Source: Dermatemys mawii (Eukaryota > Chordata > Testudines > Dermatemydidae). Taken from it: a stretch of 64,000 nt of DNA. Both the position numbers and the translations under genes were made by a program. Under the pieces are notes generated by a model. That model saw only the letters and a program-made list of their open reading frames with translations. It searched no databases and was not told the DNA's origin. Shown here one piece after another: positions 36,444 through 46,424 of the stretch; positions within the stretch are counted from its first letter, which is position 1; every line of letters begins with the position of its first letter. The stretch covers positions 1,639,109 to 1,703,108 of the forward strand of contig ML677330.1 of the NCBI GenBank assembly GCA_007922305.1, given 5' to 3'.

Positions 36444-36834
36444 GTAGGCCTTTTTTAAACAGCAAGGAATTGTTTGCATTAGTTTATTAACTGGGTTAAA
36501 AGAGATACAGCCATAACAAGAGCATCAAGATGACAGAAAGCTGTACCTGAAGAAGTATTTCTTTAGCTGTGTCATTTAAAGTCTGAGTCCTCCAACTCCC
36601 CTATCTTGCCTGTCACATCACAAGCATCTTAAGTGAGGAAACTAATAGCCAATCTCTTCAAGAGTAGGGTGGGAATTGATTAAATCAGAGAATTACTTTG
36701 TATTACTGTGACAGCCAAACTTTCCTAGTGATCTACACTACAAAATGAAATAATCCAATTATGTTGTTAGGCTTGTTCCTGTTTATAGTTAGTATTACAT
36801 TTACATGACTGTGTTAGTAGAATCCTTAGGCCAT

Positions 36835-36928
36835 GATTTTGATCTGTTACCCTTGCATAAATCTGGAATAAGTTCATTGACATCATTGAAGTTACGCTGG
36901 TGTACCGAGATCAGAATCTGGCCCATGG
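36835..36928. repeat. Small palindromic repeat downstream of the first exon
   Basis: The left side gattttgatctgttaccc then gcataaatctggaataag is mirrored by gttacgctggtgtaccg and gatcagaatctggccc. Same type as 29345-29432. Confidence 0.5.
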
Positions 36929-37451
36929 GTAATTCCAAGAAAGTAAAATAAATGCAAAGGAGGATAAGAGGAGGTGGAAAATAATCTTACTCTGCTGTGA
37001 CTTATCTCCTCTGAGTTTGATCTTGCCTCATTCAAGTCAGTGGCGAAACTCTCATTGAGAGCAAAGACAGGCCGTTTGTGACCTATTTAACCTAGCCGTG
37101 AGTCTGACTGATTTTAATGACAGCTTTTCCCTAATATCCCTTCCAGGTACACATGGTACCAACTCAGTTCACCAACCACAGTTAGCTAATGTGCAGAGAA
37201 ACTAGGGATTGTGAATTCCGAGTATCACAGATTTCAGTGTTTATACAGAACGTGTGTTATAATTCACTGTGCAGCATGAAAACAATTTGTAAACCAATAT
37301 CAAAGGCCACTGATAGCTGCATGTATTTCTATCTCCATGGATTATTCATTATAGCAGTTCACAAACCAACGATTCAGGTTTGCAACGTCAGCAGAGATGT
37401 CAACAAAACACTGTGGCTAGTTTGCAAATCATGCCACAGAGTGTAAGTTTG

Positions 37452-38350
37452 AGGGTTTGTCTACAATAACATAGTGTGGGTTTTTTTTAAAAAAATGTTG
37501 GCAAGTTTTGACTAACAGTCTAAAAGCTAGTTTATCGAGGGCAAGATATACTTTAGATTGACTCAACCAGCTAGCCTGTGCTTACCTGTGCCTTTTCTGC
37601 AATAGAGCTTTATAACCTGTCAGTTTGAATGTGCTAGTTAAGATGGTCTTAAATATGTTTCCCAAACTCTTTACTAAGGTGACCCACCACTGCATTTTGT
37701 CTTTTGTTTGTGACTCACTGTTACCTAGTTACATATATGTACCCTCTGCTCCAGCGCTGCAACCCTAATCCCAGCTGGGTGTGGAGGGGAGGCTCCAGAG
37801 TGTGGGAGAATGGAGAGCAATCCTACCCCACGCTCACCCCAAAGTGGCAGCTCCTGTCCCGTCAGGCTAGGCCTGCTCCCCAGTCCAGGTCTGGCCCACT
37901 CTCCACTCAGATTTGGCCAAGCCATCCCTCCATCATTGCGGGACAGCCAGATCAAATTTGAGCAAGTGCTATTGCAACCTGGTGCACAGGATCATAGGGG
38001 TGGCCAGACCAAACCTGAATGGCACTGTGACTCCATGCACCAGGTCATGATGCCTAGAGTGAAGAGTCTAGTCCAGGCCCATGGGACAGGAGCCACTGCT
38101 CCAGGGTGAGTGCAGGACACTCTACTCCCACCCCTCATCAACAGTTGTAGCCTCTTCTTGTGCTAGACTGGGAGAAGCATGTGTTTGCTTAGGCCAGGAC
38201 CCTGTGATCACCTGGTTAATCCAGCCCTGGACATGCCAACCAATCTAGAATCATTCTGTGATTTATTGGTGGGTTAGGACCCACTGTTTGGGAAATACTG
38301 TTCTTAAAATAAGCATCATCTTTTGCCTAGTGAAGACAAGCCTGAGTGTC
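37452..38350. mobile_element. Possible palindromic MITE split by a hAT element
   Basis: The outer left end gggtttgtctacaat is partly mirrored by agtgaagacaagcctga at 38331. Between them sits the hAT element 37654-38300. This parallels the arrangement at 17308-17810. Confidence 0.4.
37646..38308 (+). mobile_element. hAT-type element, 647 bp, with 8-bp TSD (7 of 8)
   Basis: The element spans 37654-38300. The left end is tatgtttcccaaactc and the right end, inverted, cagtatttcccaaacag. Flanks are gtcttaaa (37646-37653) and ttcttaaa (38301-38308). Subterminal motifs gtgacccacc and ttaggacccac are complementary in sense. No transposase. Overlapping open frames on both strands (37704-38109) come from its GC-rich core. 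Confidence 0.85.
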
Positions 38351-38979
38351 CAGACTAAATTCTACTTTAAGTTCTTACATTCTGGCTACATATAATTTCC
38401 TGATCACTTCAGTTAGCACTGCATTCTCCACCTCCTATGCTACCTGGACCCACAGGGCTGCCGGGCTGTCCTTTTCCCCAGAAGTGGCTGGCTATCAGTG
38501 ATGGATGAATTGGTTCCAAGATGGTATTCAGTTTGTAGATGTTTGTAAAGTGATTTAGGATCCATTGGATGCAAAACGCACATAATTACAATTCTGTTCC
38601 CAATAAAGTATAGCCGTTAGTGGTCAGCTACCATCCAGAACATTGGGTTAGCCTAATTCCCAATCTGAGAAAGTGTAGTGCAATTTCATAACTGTTTTTG
38701 AAAAAGGTCACCTAGATGACTTCAAAAAAATTGCATTCAATGCAGATTGGCCCTAGGCTGACATGTGTTGAAGTAATATATATAATAATGATGACCTAAT
38801 CCAGTTTTTAAAGCTTTTTTTTACTGAGAGTATTCCAAACATAAATAATATACTCCACTCAGGAGAATTAACATTAGAAAGGTACTTTACATTTAGTAAA
38901 TGATCTCAACATGAGGCTAAAACATCCAAAAACTGAAACTAGTGCAAATATGCTTGTCAACTAAGTCAGTGGAGTATCT

Positions 38980-39778
38980 TGCTACAACAGACGTGGGCAA
39001 ACTATGGCCCGCGGGCCACATGTGGTCCGCCAGCCATTTTTATCCGGCCTGCGAGCTTGGGCCGGGGGGCGGGACCATTGGCCCCGGCCCCGAGCCAAGC
39101 ATGGCAAGCCACACGGCCCCAAGTTCCCGACCCGGGGTGCGGGGCTGAGCACAGCGAGGCTCCTGGTCCTGCGCTCCCGGCCAGGGGGTTGGGCCGAGTG
39201 CAGCAAGCTGCGCAGCCTCGCACTCCGAGCCCGGGGCCCAGCCCAGCGCATCTTACCACGGGGCCCCGAGCCAAGGGCCAAGCCGAGCGCGGCAAGCTGC
39301 GCGGCCCCACGCCCCAAGCTGGGGTGCCTGGCTGACCGCGGCAAGCCGCGGGGCCCTGCGCTGCCGGTCCTGGGGTGCCGCAAGACACGCGACTGGGCAA
39401 AGCGCTGCAATCTGCGAGGCCCGCGCCCGGCTGAGCAGGTAAGCCAGTTGGGGGGGGGGCTTAGGTGATGGAGGCTGGGGGTGGTGTTTAGGGTGGGGGG
39501 GTCTCAAGAGGGAGCAGTCAGGAAACAGATAGTAGGGGGGCTAGATAGGGGGTGGGGTCCTGGGGGACAATAAGAGTGGCAGAGTCTCTGGAGGGGGCGA
39601 TCAGGGGACAAGAAAGGCGAGGGGGGTTGGACTGGTCGGGGTTCTGAGGGGATAGTCAGGGGGCGGGAAGTGGGTGGGGGTCGGATAGGGGGCGGAGCCT
39701 TCCCTACCCGGCCCTCTGCACAATTTTGAAGCCCATGTGGCCCTCGGGCCAAAAAGTTTGCCCACCCCTGTGCTACAA
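38980..39778 (+). mobile_element. hAT-type element, 783 bp, CpG-rich core, perfect 8-bp TSD
   Basis: The element spans 38988-39770. Its left end is cagacgtgggcaaactat and its right end, inverted, caggggtgggcaaactt. Subterminal ggcccgcgggccacat and ggccctcgggcc pair with each other. It is flanked by tgctacaa on both sides (38980-38987 and 39771-39778). The core to 39430 is dense in CpG and the part from 39445 to 39700 is dense in G runs. Six overlapping open frames on both strands are artefacts of GC content. No transposase. Confidence 0.93.
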
Positions 39779-39779
39779 G

Positions 39780-40525
39780 CTATTAACCCCATGCTCTGTG
39801 ATTTGCATCAGGTGCTTGTAGATTTCTAGGTGAAGTTTTAAGGTGTCGGTTTGACTTCTCAAGTTGTAGGTGGGTAGGGTCTAACTGCCTACTTCTCTCC
39901 ATGGCCATGCTGCCTCAGTTGAGATCAGCAGAGGCACTTGAGCTGGCCCCCACATCGCTGTAAGCAAGAAGAAGCAGTTGTCAGGCCATACTCTGGGAGG
40001 GAGCATTTTGCTTTGGAATTTGCTTCCTCTTCCTTGTACTCCGCTGTCTAAATAGCCCAGTTCTAATGACCTTCAGGATACATTGCAAAACTCATCATTT
40101 TTCTTGCATTCTGGAAAGTGGGGTGGGGGGAAACTGCAAAGGTGGGCAGTTGTTGGGTAGGGAGAGAGATTTGCGTTTTTTAAGTTGCCTGAGTTGCTGG
40201 TGGAGTTATATTAAAATGTATGGCTGCCCTTAGGAAGGGTTTTTTTTTAAGTTACATTAAGAGTACCTAAAACATATGAATAGCTGTCCCTTTAGCATTC
40301 CCATAAGACTATACCAAGACTATATTAATTTTGCTTCAGTAGACTGTATTTCTAGGATAGTGGTACTATTAGAGTAAGATTTAGATGTATGCCCTTCTCT
40401 AGGACTGGCTGTGGACTCTAGAGCATCTTAATATGCAATGCAATTACACTGTATAGGATGAAAGGGTGAGATGGAGAAAGGAAGTCAGCATCTTATGAAA
40501 AGAAAATAGAACTAGAAAGTTGATT
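39780..40525. other. Intronic sequence, no feature recognised
   Basis: Mixed-composition DNA between two mobile elements. Confidence 0.4.
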
Positions 40526-40530
40526 TGGAG

Positions 40531-41295
40531 CAGACTGGGCTGGGATTTCTCCTTTGGAATTATTTTCTGACAGAAAATGCAGGGTTTGCAAAATTGAAAT
40601 TTTTCTGCAAAAATATCAGTTTTGCTGAAAAAATTCAGTTTTCCCTGGGGGGGAAGATCAAACTTCAGTGAAACTGAGAAAAGTCTTCCAGGAAGGCTGC
40701 CAACGCTGAGCATCCTGACTTCCTCCCGGGCTTTCAGGCTCGCCTACCCAGCAATAAGGGATAGAGATGGGGTGCTAGCCAGTGCTTAATTTCTTCCAGG
40801 GCTGAGTTTTGGCAACTCTAGGCTCAGCAATTCAATTGCTTGAGCTCCGGCATCATGTTCCTTGAGCTGCAGCACCTCTTTTGTTACAAATTAAGCACTG
40901 TGCCCGGCTCTGGGACCACAGAATCTGAGCACCCAGCTCTTTGCCTCTCTCCCCTGGTGGGGGAGGCACTGAGCAGCCAGGGTCTTTGCTTCTCTATCTG
41001 CCTGAGCTGCAATTTCCTTGCTCTGCCTCTCCCTCAGCTGGTCTGGGAGGCTCTTATCAGTTTCACTCTGCTCTGGATGCTGTTTGTTTCACTGGGCAGG
41101 AGCTGTCCAGGCAGGCAGCTAGGAAGCAAAACAATTTCATTTTGATTCTCCCAAAAGAGAATTTTTCTTGAAATCCATTCTCATGAAAATGTTCATTTTT
41201 CACTTTTTTATCCTAGTCCAGGACTAACTTCTCCGTTCTCTCCAAAAATTGAAACTTTATTGTGGGAAAGAATTCTCCTTTTCTGGCCAACTCTG
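40531..41295. mobile_element. MITE with AT-rich inverted arms and GC-rich core, copy 2
   Basis: The left end cagactgggctggga and the right end, inverted, cagagttggccagaa are imperfect inverted termini. The 8 bases outside, atttggag and attatgag, agree at 6 of 8, suggesting an old hAT-type TSD. Arms contain tttctgcaaaaatatcag and tgaaaatgttcatttttc; the core (40700-41110) is GC-rich. Related to 10143-10685. Confidence 0.6.
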
Positions 41296-41299
41296 ATTA

Positions 41300-41635
41300 T
41301 GAGGCTTTCATGTTGACATAGTGTCTCACAGAAAAAGAATCACTTGCCTCAGGAGAGAAAGAATCCTTAATAATAAATAAAACTTGTGATGGAGAGTTCT
41401 GATTAAACTATTTTTCAGTGTCTCTTCCTTGATGCACAATTTCCAGTTCCATCCATAGGGCCTTCGGTCACCTCCGCTCTCATCCAAATGTGCTACACTT
41501 AATCCAGAGTTGCTACTGCTGTAATCTTTGCCAGTGGATTAATGATTTTGCTAGTTCCCCAAAGGAATGCGGATCACAAAATAAATATGAGCCAACAAAT
41601 AATGTGATGCAGTAAGTAAGATTAAGTAAATTTAG
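41300..41635. other. Intronic sequence, no feature recognised
   Basis: Short unassigned stretch between a MITE and an antisense CR1. Confidence 0.4.
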
Positions 41636-41639
41636 ACAA

Positions 41640-42722
41640 TCTCTGACAAGTGTTTGTCCATCCTGGTCTTAAAAGCCTTCAAGGATGGAGATTCCACAAC
41701 CTCCCTTGGAAAGCCTTTTCTAGGCCTTAACTACCCTTATAGTTAGAAAGTTTTTCCTAATATATAACCTAAATCTTTATTGCTACAGATTAAGCTCATT
41801 GCTTTTTGTCCTGACTTCAGTGGACATGGAAAACAATTTATCAGCATCCTCTTTATAATAGCCCTTAACATATTTGGAGACTGTTATTGGATCCTCCTTT
41901 TTGCAAGACTAAGCATGCCAATATTTTTAACCTTTCCTCCTAGATTTAGAAAAACCTCTTATCATTTTTGTTGCTCTCTTTTGGACTCTCCAGTTGGTTC
42001 ACATCTTTCCTAAAGTGTGGTGCCCGGAATAGGACACAAGATACTTCAACTGGGGTCTCACTGGTTCTGAGTGGAGTGGGATAATTACCTTCCGTGTGTG
42101 ACATACAACATTCCTTTTAACACACCCCAGAATGATGTGCACAACTGCATCACATTGCTGACTCATTGAATTTGTGATCCACTATAACCCCTTCATTCTT
42201 TTTGACAACACTACTGCCTAATTATTTCCTATTTTCTAGCTCTGGATTTGATTTTCTTTCTTCCTAAGTATAGTACGTTGCACTTGCCTTGATTGAATTT
42301 CATCTTATTGATTTCAGACCAGTTCTCCAATTTGTCAAGGTTATTTTGAATCTTAATCCTGTCTTCCAAAGTGCTAGCAACCCCTCCTAGCATGGTGCCA
42401 TCTATACATGTTATGAGCATGCTTTCTTCTCCCTTACCCAAGTCATTAATGAAAATATTGAATGGTACCAGATGCAGAACTGATCCTGTGGCACCCCACT
42501 AAATGCATCCTCCCAGTTTAACAACAAACAGTTAATAACCACTTTCTGAGTACGGTCTGTCAACCAGATGTGCCCCTGCGCTATAGTAATTTCATTTAGA
42601 CCACATTTCCTTGGTTTGCTTATAAGAATGTCACATCATGTCAAGCTTTCCTAAAACCAAGATATTTCACATCTGCGGCTCCCCACCCCTCACATTCACT
42701 AGGCCAATAAACCTGTCCAATG
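41640..42722 (-). mobile_element. CR1 LINE fragment, antisense, about 1.1 kb
   Basis: The minus strand runs from the CR1 polymerase domain to the ORF2 C-terminus. An open piece at 42229-42441 on the minus strand encodes LEDRIKIQNNLDKLENWSE, then NKMKFNQGKCNVLYLG, the conserved CR1 C-terminal region (LDKLE-W-N--KFN--KC-VL-LG). On the plus strand the usual antisense blocks follow: cattgctttttgtcctgac, cacaccccagaatgatgtg, ccttgattgaatttcatc. The 3' tail is missing and stops are frequent; not active. Confidence 0.88.
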
Positions 42723-42724
42723 CC

Positions 42725-43385
42725 AGCAGCAAGCAGCATTTTTGGATGGTGAAATTTGACTTGGTTTTTTCTTTGGAAATGTTGCCAGTTTTCAAACAGT
42801 TGTCTCCACTATAATGTCCATTTTTGCAGTAAAAAATAGTTTTACAATAGCAACAGTTACAACCCAAACATATTTTTTAATTTTGAAACAACAAAAACAT
42901 AGTTTTTCATGTGTTTTGCTATGAATTTAGGCATTTGTTTCCTCTCACAGGCCTATTGAGCCATTTCAAGTGTGAGAGATTTAAGAGTAATTCTTTGGTA
43001 CTGTCTAAAATTATTTTAGTCTTATTTCATCCAGCTCCCACATTTTGATTACATGCGCGGGATGTACTGTACCCATCTCAGTCCTGTGAAGAAGTTCCAT
43101 ATGGTTCATTTTTGAACCTTAGCTGTTCTTATTTCCTCTCATTCAGCTGCATAATTTTGGCTACAGGAGAAGTAACAATTAACCATTATCATTGTGGCTA
43201 TGATGCTGGCATAGAGATTCATTTTTCCATGTCAAATTATTTGGGGAAGCAATTTTTGATTTGATTAGGTGTCTACGTGATATTCAGTCCTGGGTATTTG
43301 AACATTTCCTGAAGTTAAATTCTGAGAGAACACAGCTAATTTGAGTTGCCAGTTCCTCTAGATAAGATTACTTTACATCCTGTTA
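42725..43385. other. Intronic sequence, no feature recognised
   Basis: AT-rich, unassigned. Confidence 0.4.
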
Positions 43386-43389
43386 CAAA

Positions 43390-44640
43390 GGTAATGTTAG
43401 GGTCATCTTTGATACTTGTTTCTTAGCTATAGTACAATAAAAATGTCATTGCACTCCATATGTTTATGTAAGTGTAAATATTATGTCACTGGAATATGCT
43501 TTATGCAAAAGGTCTCTTGTAAGGTATCTTTACAAAGTGTATAATCTACAGAGTGTGTTCATCCTATTTGTATGGCTGTATCATTCTTGTATCTGAAATT
43601 AGGAATATGAAATATAATTCTGAGGTCCTATTGTAGTTACGCAAAGTGTGGGCCATTAATGGTGGTTGGGAATCTTGATGGCCCCCATTAACTAGGACAA
43701 TTTGTTTTAAATTACTCACTTTACTTGTAAACCTTCCTGTATACATGTGTGCCAGCGAGTGGGTAATGAAGTCTCACAGGACATGTTAACATGTCACATG
43801 ATACTGAAATCCATCTTTAACTGCATGCTTTCCCATTTAGAAGGGGGGAAGTGTGGGGGGGAAACCAGAGAGAAACAAAGGATTCCCACCTTGTGCCAAA
43901 GCACAAGGGAGTGGAACAGAACAAAGGGGTCCCAGTCATGTGAAATCCCCTGCTTTTCACCTAAGATGCCTGATGGAACTAACAAGGCCTGGACCAGGGG
44001 AAAGGATTGGGCCTAGATTAGGAAGGAGTCTAGTCTGTGAAAGAAGCTTACTGGAACATCTCTAAGGGTGAGATTTAACTGTATTCACTTTTTTAATGTA
44101 TTAGGCTTAGACTTGTGTGTTTTATTTTATTTTGCTTGGTAACTTACTTTGTTCTGTCTCTTATTACTTGAAACCACTTAAATTCTACTTTTTATACTTA
44201 ATCACTTTTGTTTATTATTGAACCCAGAGTAAGTGATTAATACTCGGGGGGGGGGGGGCAAACAGCTGTGCATCTCTCTCTATCAGGGTTATAGAGGACA
44301 GACAATTTATGAGTTTACCCTGTATAAGCTTTATACAGAATAAAACAGATTTATTTGGGGTTTGGATCCCATTGGGAGCTGGGTGTCTGAGTGTTGAAGA
44401 CAGGAGTACCTACTGAGTGGTTTTCATTTAAAGCCTATAGTTTTGGGGACATGTCAGACCCTGGGTCTGTGTTGCAGCAGGCTTGCATGTCTAGCTCAAC
44501 AGGACAGGGTTCTGGAGTCCCAAGCTGACAGGGAAAATGGGCTCAGAGTTAGTTTCAGCATGTCAGATAACAGTCCCAAGCGGGTCTCTGTGACCGACCC
44601 CATCACATCGACATTTCCAGGACACAGCTGAGCTGTGAAC
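43390..44640 (+). mobile_element. LTR-like interspersed repeat, about 1.2 kb
   Basis: Blocks recalled from LTR-type repeats of turtles occur in order: atatgctttatgcaaaagg, ggccattaatggtggttgg, tgtgaaagaagcttactgg, ttattttgcttggtaactt, ctgtataagctttatacag, and ccctgggtctgtgttgcag. A run of 13 G lies at 44246-44258. No gag, pol or env frame is present. Some motif order resembles 29540-30470. Class and ends uncertain. Confidence 0.4.
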
Positions 44641-45141
44641 AGTGTTTTCACAGAAGAACCCTGAGTTGTTAATTCATGATTTCATTGTATCTCAGCTTGA
44701 TTATTGCAATTCATTTTTCATAACCTTTCCAGAATATTTATTGTATATGTTTCACTATGAATTGTGCAACTAAAACTTAGATAGATTAGGTGTATATTTG
44801 ACCACCTACTCTTCACACCAAGCAGCAGCACAGCCTCATTTTCCTTTGACCTCCCTTCTTAAATTGCTACGAGCAGGGGAAGAAGTGAGGTTTGGCCTTG
44901 CTACAACTTTTTTATCATGTTATTACATACTATGTAATAAACACAACTATGACATAGTTGGCATCACATAGTTGGCGGGATAATACGCTTGACTGGAATA
45001 TTGGTATAGAAGGGTACAGCTTGCTGAGAAAGAACAGAGGGGGGGAAAGGGAGGAGGTGTTGCCTTATATATTAAAAATATATATACTGGCACAGAGGTT
45101 GAGGTGGAAATAGGAGACAGACTTGTTGCAAGTCTCTGAGT

Positions 45142-45189
45142 TGTGCACAAATTGGAGAAAGTCCAGAGAAGAGCAACCAACATGACTAA
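45142..45189 (+). repeat. 48-bp exact duplicate, misplaced copy
   Basis: Identical over 48 bases to 45960-46007 (tgtgcacaaattggagaaag through catgactaa). In CR1 order this sequence belongs at the later site, so this copy is the extra one. Confidence 0.9.
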
Positions 45190-45396
45190 GGATAAAGAGC
45201 GTAAAAAACAAGAATGATGTCATGGTAGGCTAGTATAAGATGGGTGCATAACTGGTTGGAAACTGTTCCCAGAGAGAAGTTATCAGTGATTCACAGTCGA
45301 GCTGGAAGGGCATATCAAGTGGGGTCCCATAGGGATCAGTTCTGGATCTGATTCTGTTCAATATCTTAATCAATTATTTAGATAAAGGCATAGAGA

Positions 45397-45538
45397 GTAC
45401 ACTTAGGGTGACCAGATAGCAAGTGTAAAAAATCGGGACATGGGGGTGGGGAGCATAATAGGTACCTATATAAGAAAAAGCCCCCAAATCGGGACTGTCC
45501 CTATTGAATTGGGATATATGGTCACCCTAAATACACTT
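45397..45538 (+). mobile_element. 126-bp MITE inserted into CR1, with TSD
   Basis: The element spans 45405-45530. It begins agggtgaccagatagc and ends ggtcaccct(aa); inverted, the end gives agggtgaccatata. Flanks gtacactt (45397-45404) and atacactt (45531-45538) agree at 7 of 8. Removing the element restores a continuous CR1 frame (...STL-KFADNTK). Same family as 17842-17962. Confidence 0.9.
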
Positions 45539-45544
45539 CTAAAG

Positions 45545-45841
45545 TTTGCAGACAATACCAAGCTGGGAGAGTTTGTAAATGCTTTGGGGAATAGGATTAA
45601 AATTCAAACTGATCTGGACAAATTGGAGAAATGGTCTGAAGTAAATAGGATGAAATTTAAGAAGGAAAAATGCAAAGTACTCCATTTACAAAAGAACAGT
45701 CAGTTGCACACATGCAAAAAGGGAAATGACTGTCTAGGAAGGAGCACTGCAGAAAGGGATCTGGAGGTCATAGTGAATCACAAGCTAAATATGAGTCAAT
45801 GGTGTAATGCTGTTGCAAAAAAACCAAACATCATTCTTTGA
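45545..45841 (+). pseudogene. CR1 reverse transcriptase C-terminal remnant
   Basis: The longest open CR1 piece in the window; see the CR1 entry at 44945. The preceding 105 bases of the same open frame come from the inserted MITE, so the apparent start codon at 45440 is not that of a real gene. It ends in a stop after AVAKKPNIIL, where intact CR1 proteins continue. Confidence 0.85.
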
Positions 45842-45959
45842 TGTATTAGTGGGCTGTTGTAAGGAGAACATGAGAAGTCATTCTTCCACTCTGCTCCACA
45901 CTGATTAGGCCTCAACTGGAATATTGTGTCCAGTTCTGGGCACCAAATTTCAAGAAAGA

Positions 45960-46007
45960 TGTGCACAAATTGGAGAAAGTCCAGAGAAGAGCAACCAACA
46001 TGACTAA
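45960..46007 (+). repeat. 48-bp exact duplicate, in-place copy
   Basis: In its normal CR1 position, between the end of the polymerase C-terminus and RRLRG. See 45142. Confidence 0.9.
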
Positions 46008-46424
46008 AAATCTAGAAAACCATGACCTATGGGGGATGGGGAAAATGGGTTTGTTTAGGCTGGAGAAGAGAAGACTGAGGGGGGACACGATAACAGTTTT
46101 CAAGTACATAAAAGGTTGTTATAAGGAGGAGGGAGAAAAATTGTTCTTCTTAACCTCCATGGATAGGACAAGAAGCAATGGGCTTAAATTGCAGAAAAGG
46201 TGGTATAGGTTGAAAATTAGGAAAAACTTCCTGTCAAGGTGGTTAAGCACTGGAATAAATTGCCTAGGGAGACTGTGGAATCTCCATCATTGAAGATTTT
46301 TAAGAGCAGGTTAAACAAAGAGCTGTCTGGGAAGGTCTAGATAATACTTATTCCTGCCATGAGTGCAGGGGACTAGATTAGATGACCTCTCGAGGTCCCT
46401 TCCAGTCCTATGATGCTATGACAG

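Larger units (their letters stand above)
44945..46421 (+). mobile_element. CR1 LINE, sense, degraded, split by a MITE
   Basis: The pieces are ORF2 N-side sequence (gaatattggtatagaaggg, aggaggtgttgccttatat), a polymerase region (gggtcccatagggatcag), the C-terminal coding region and the 3' end. The frame at 45545-45841 encodes FADNTKLGEF, LDKLEKWSEVNRMKFKKEKC and AERDLEVIVNHKLNMSQWC; the frame at 45961-46293 encodes KVQRRATNMTKNLEN and RRLRGDTITVFKYIKG. Both are typical of the CR1 C-terminus. It ends gatgacctctcgaggtccct, tccagtcctatgatgctatg. Frameshifts, stops, an out-of-order 48-bp duplication and a MITE insertion show it is dead. Confidence 0.9.

Noticed and set aside
38982..39468. Several overlapping 118-154 codon frames on both strands
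   Set aside because: They lie inside a CpG-rich hAT element, where stop codons are rare by composition; frames on both strands are equally open.
45440..45841. 133-codon frame with a start codon, as a possible gene
   Set aside because: The first 30 or so codons are MITE sequence and the rest is the CR1 polymerase C-terminus; an accidental fusion.
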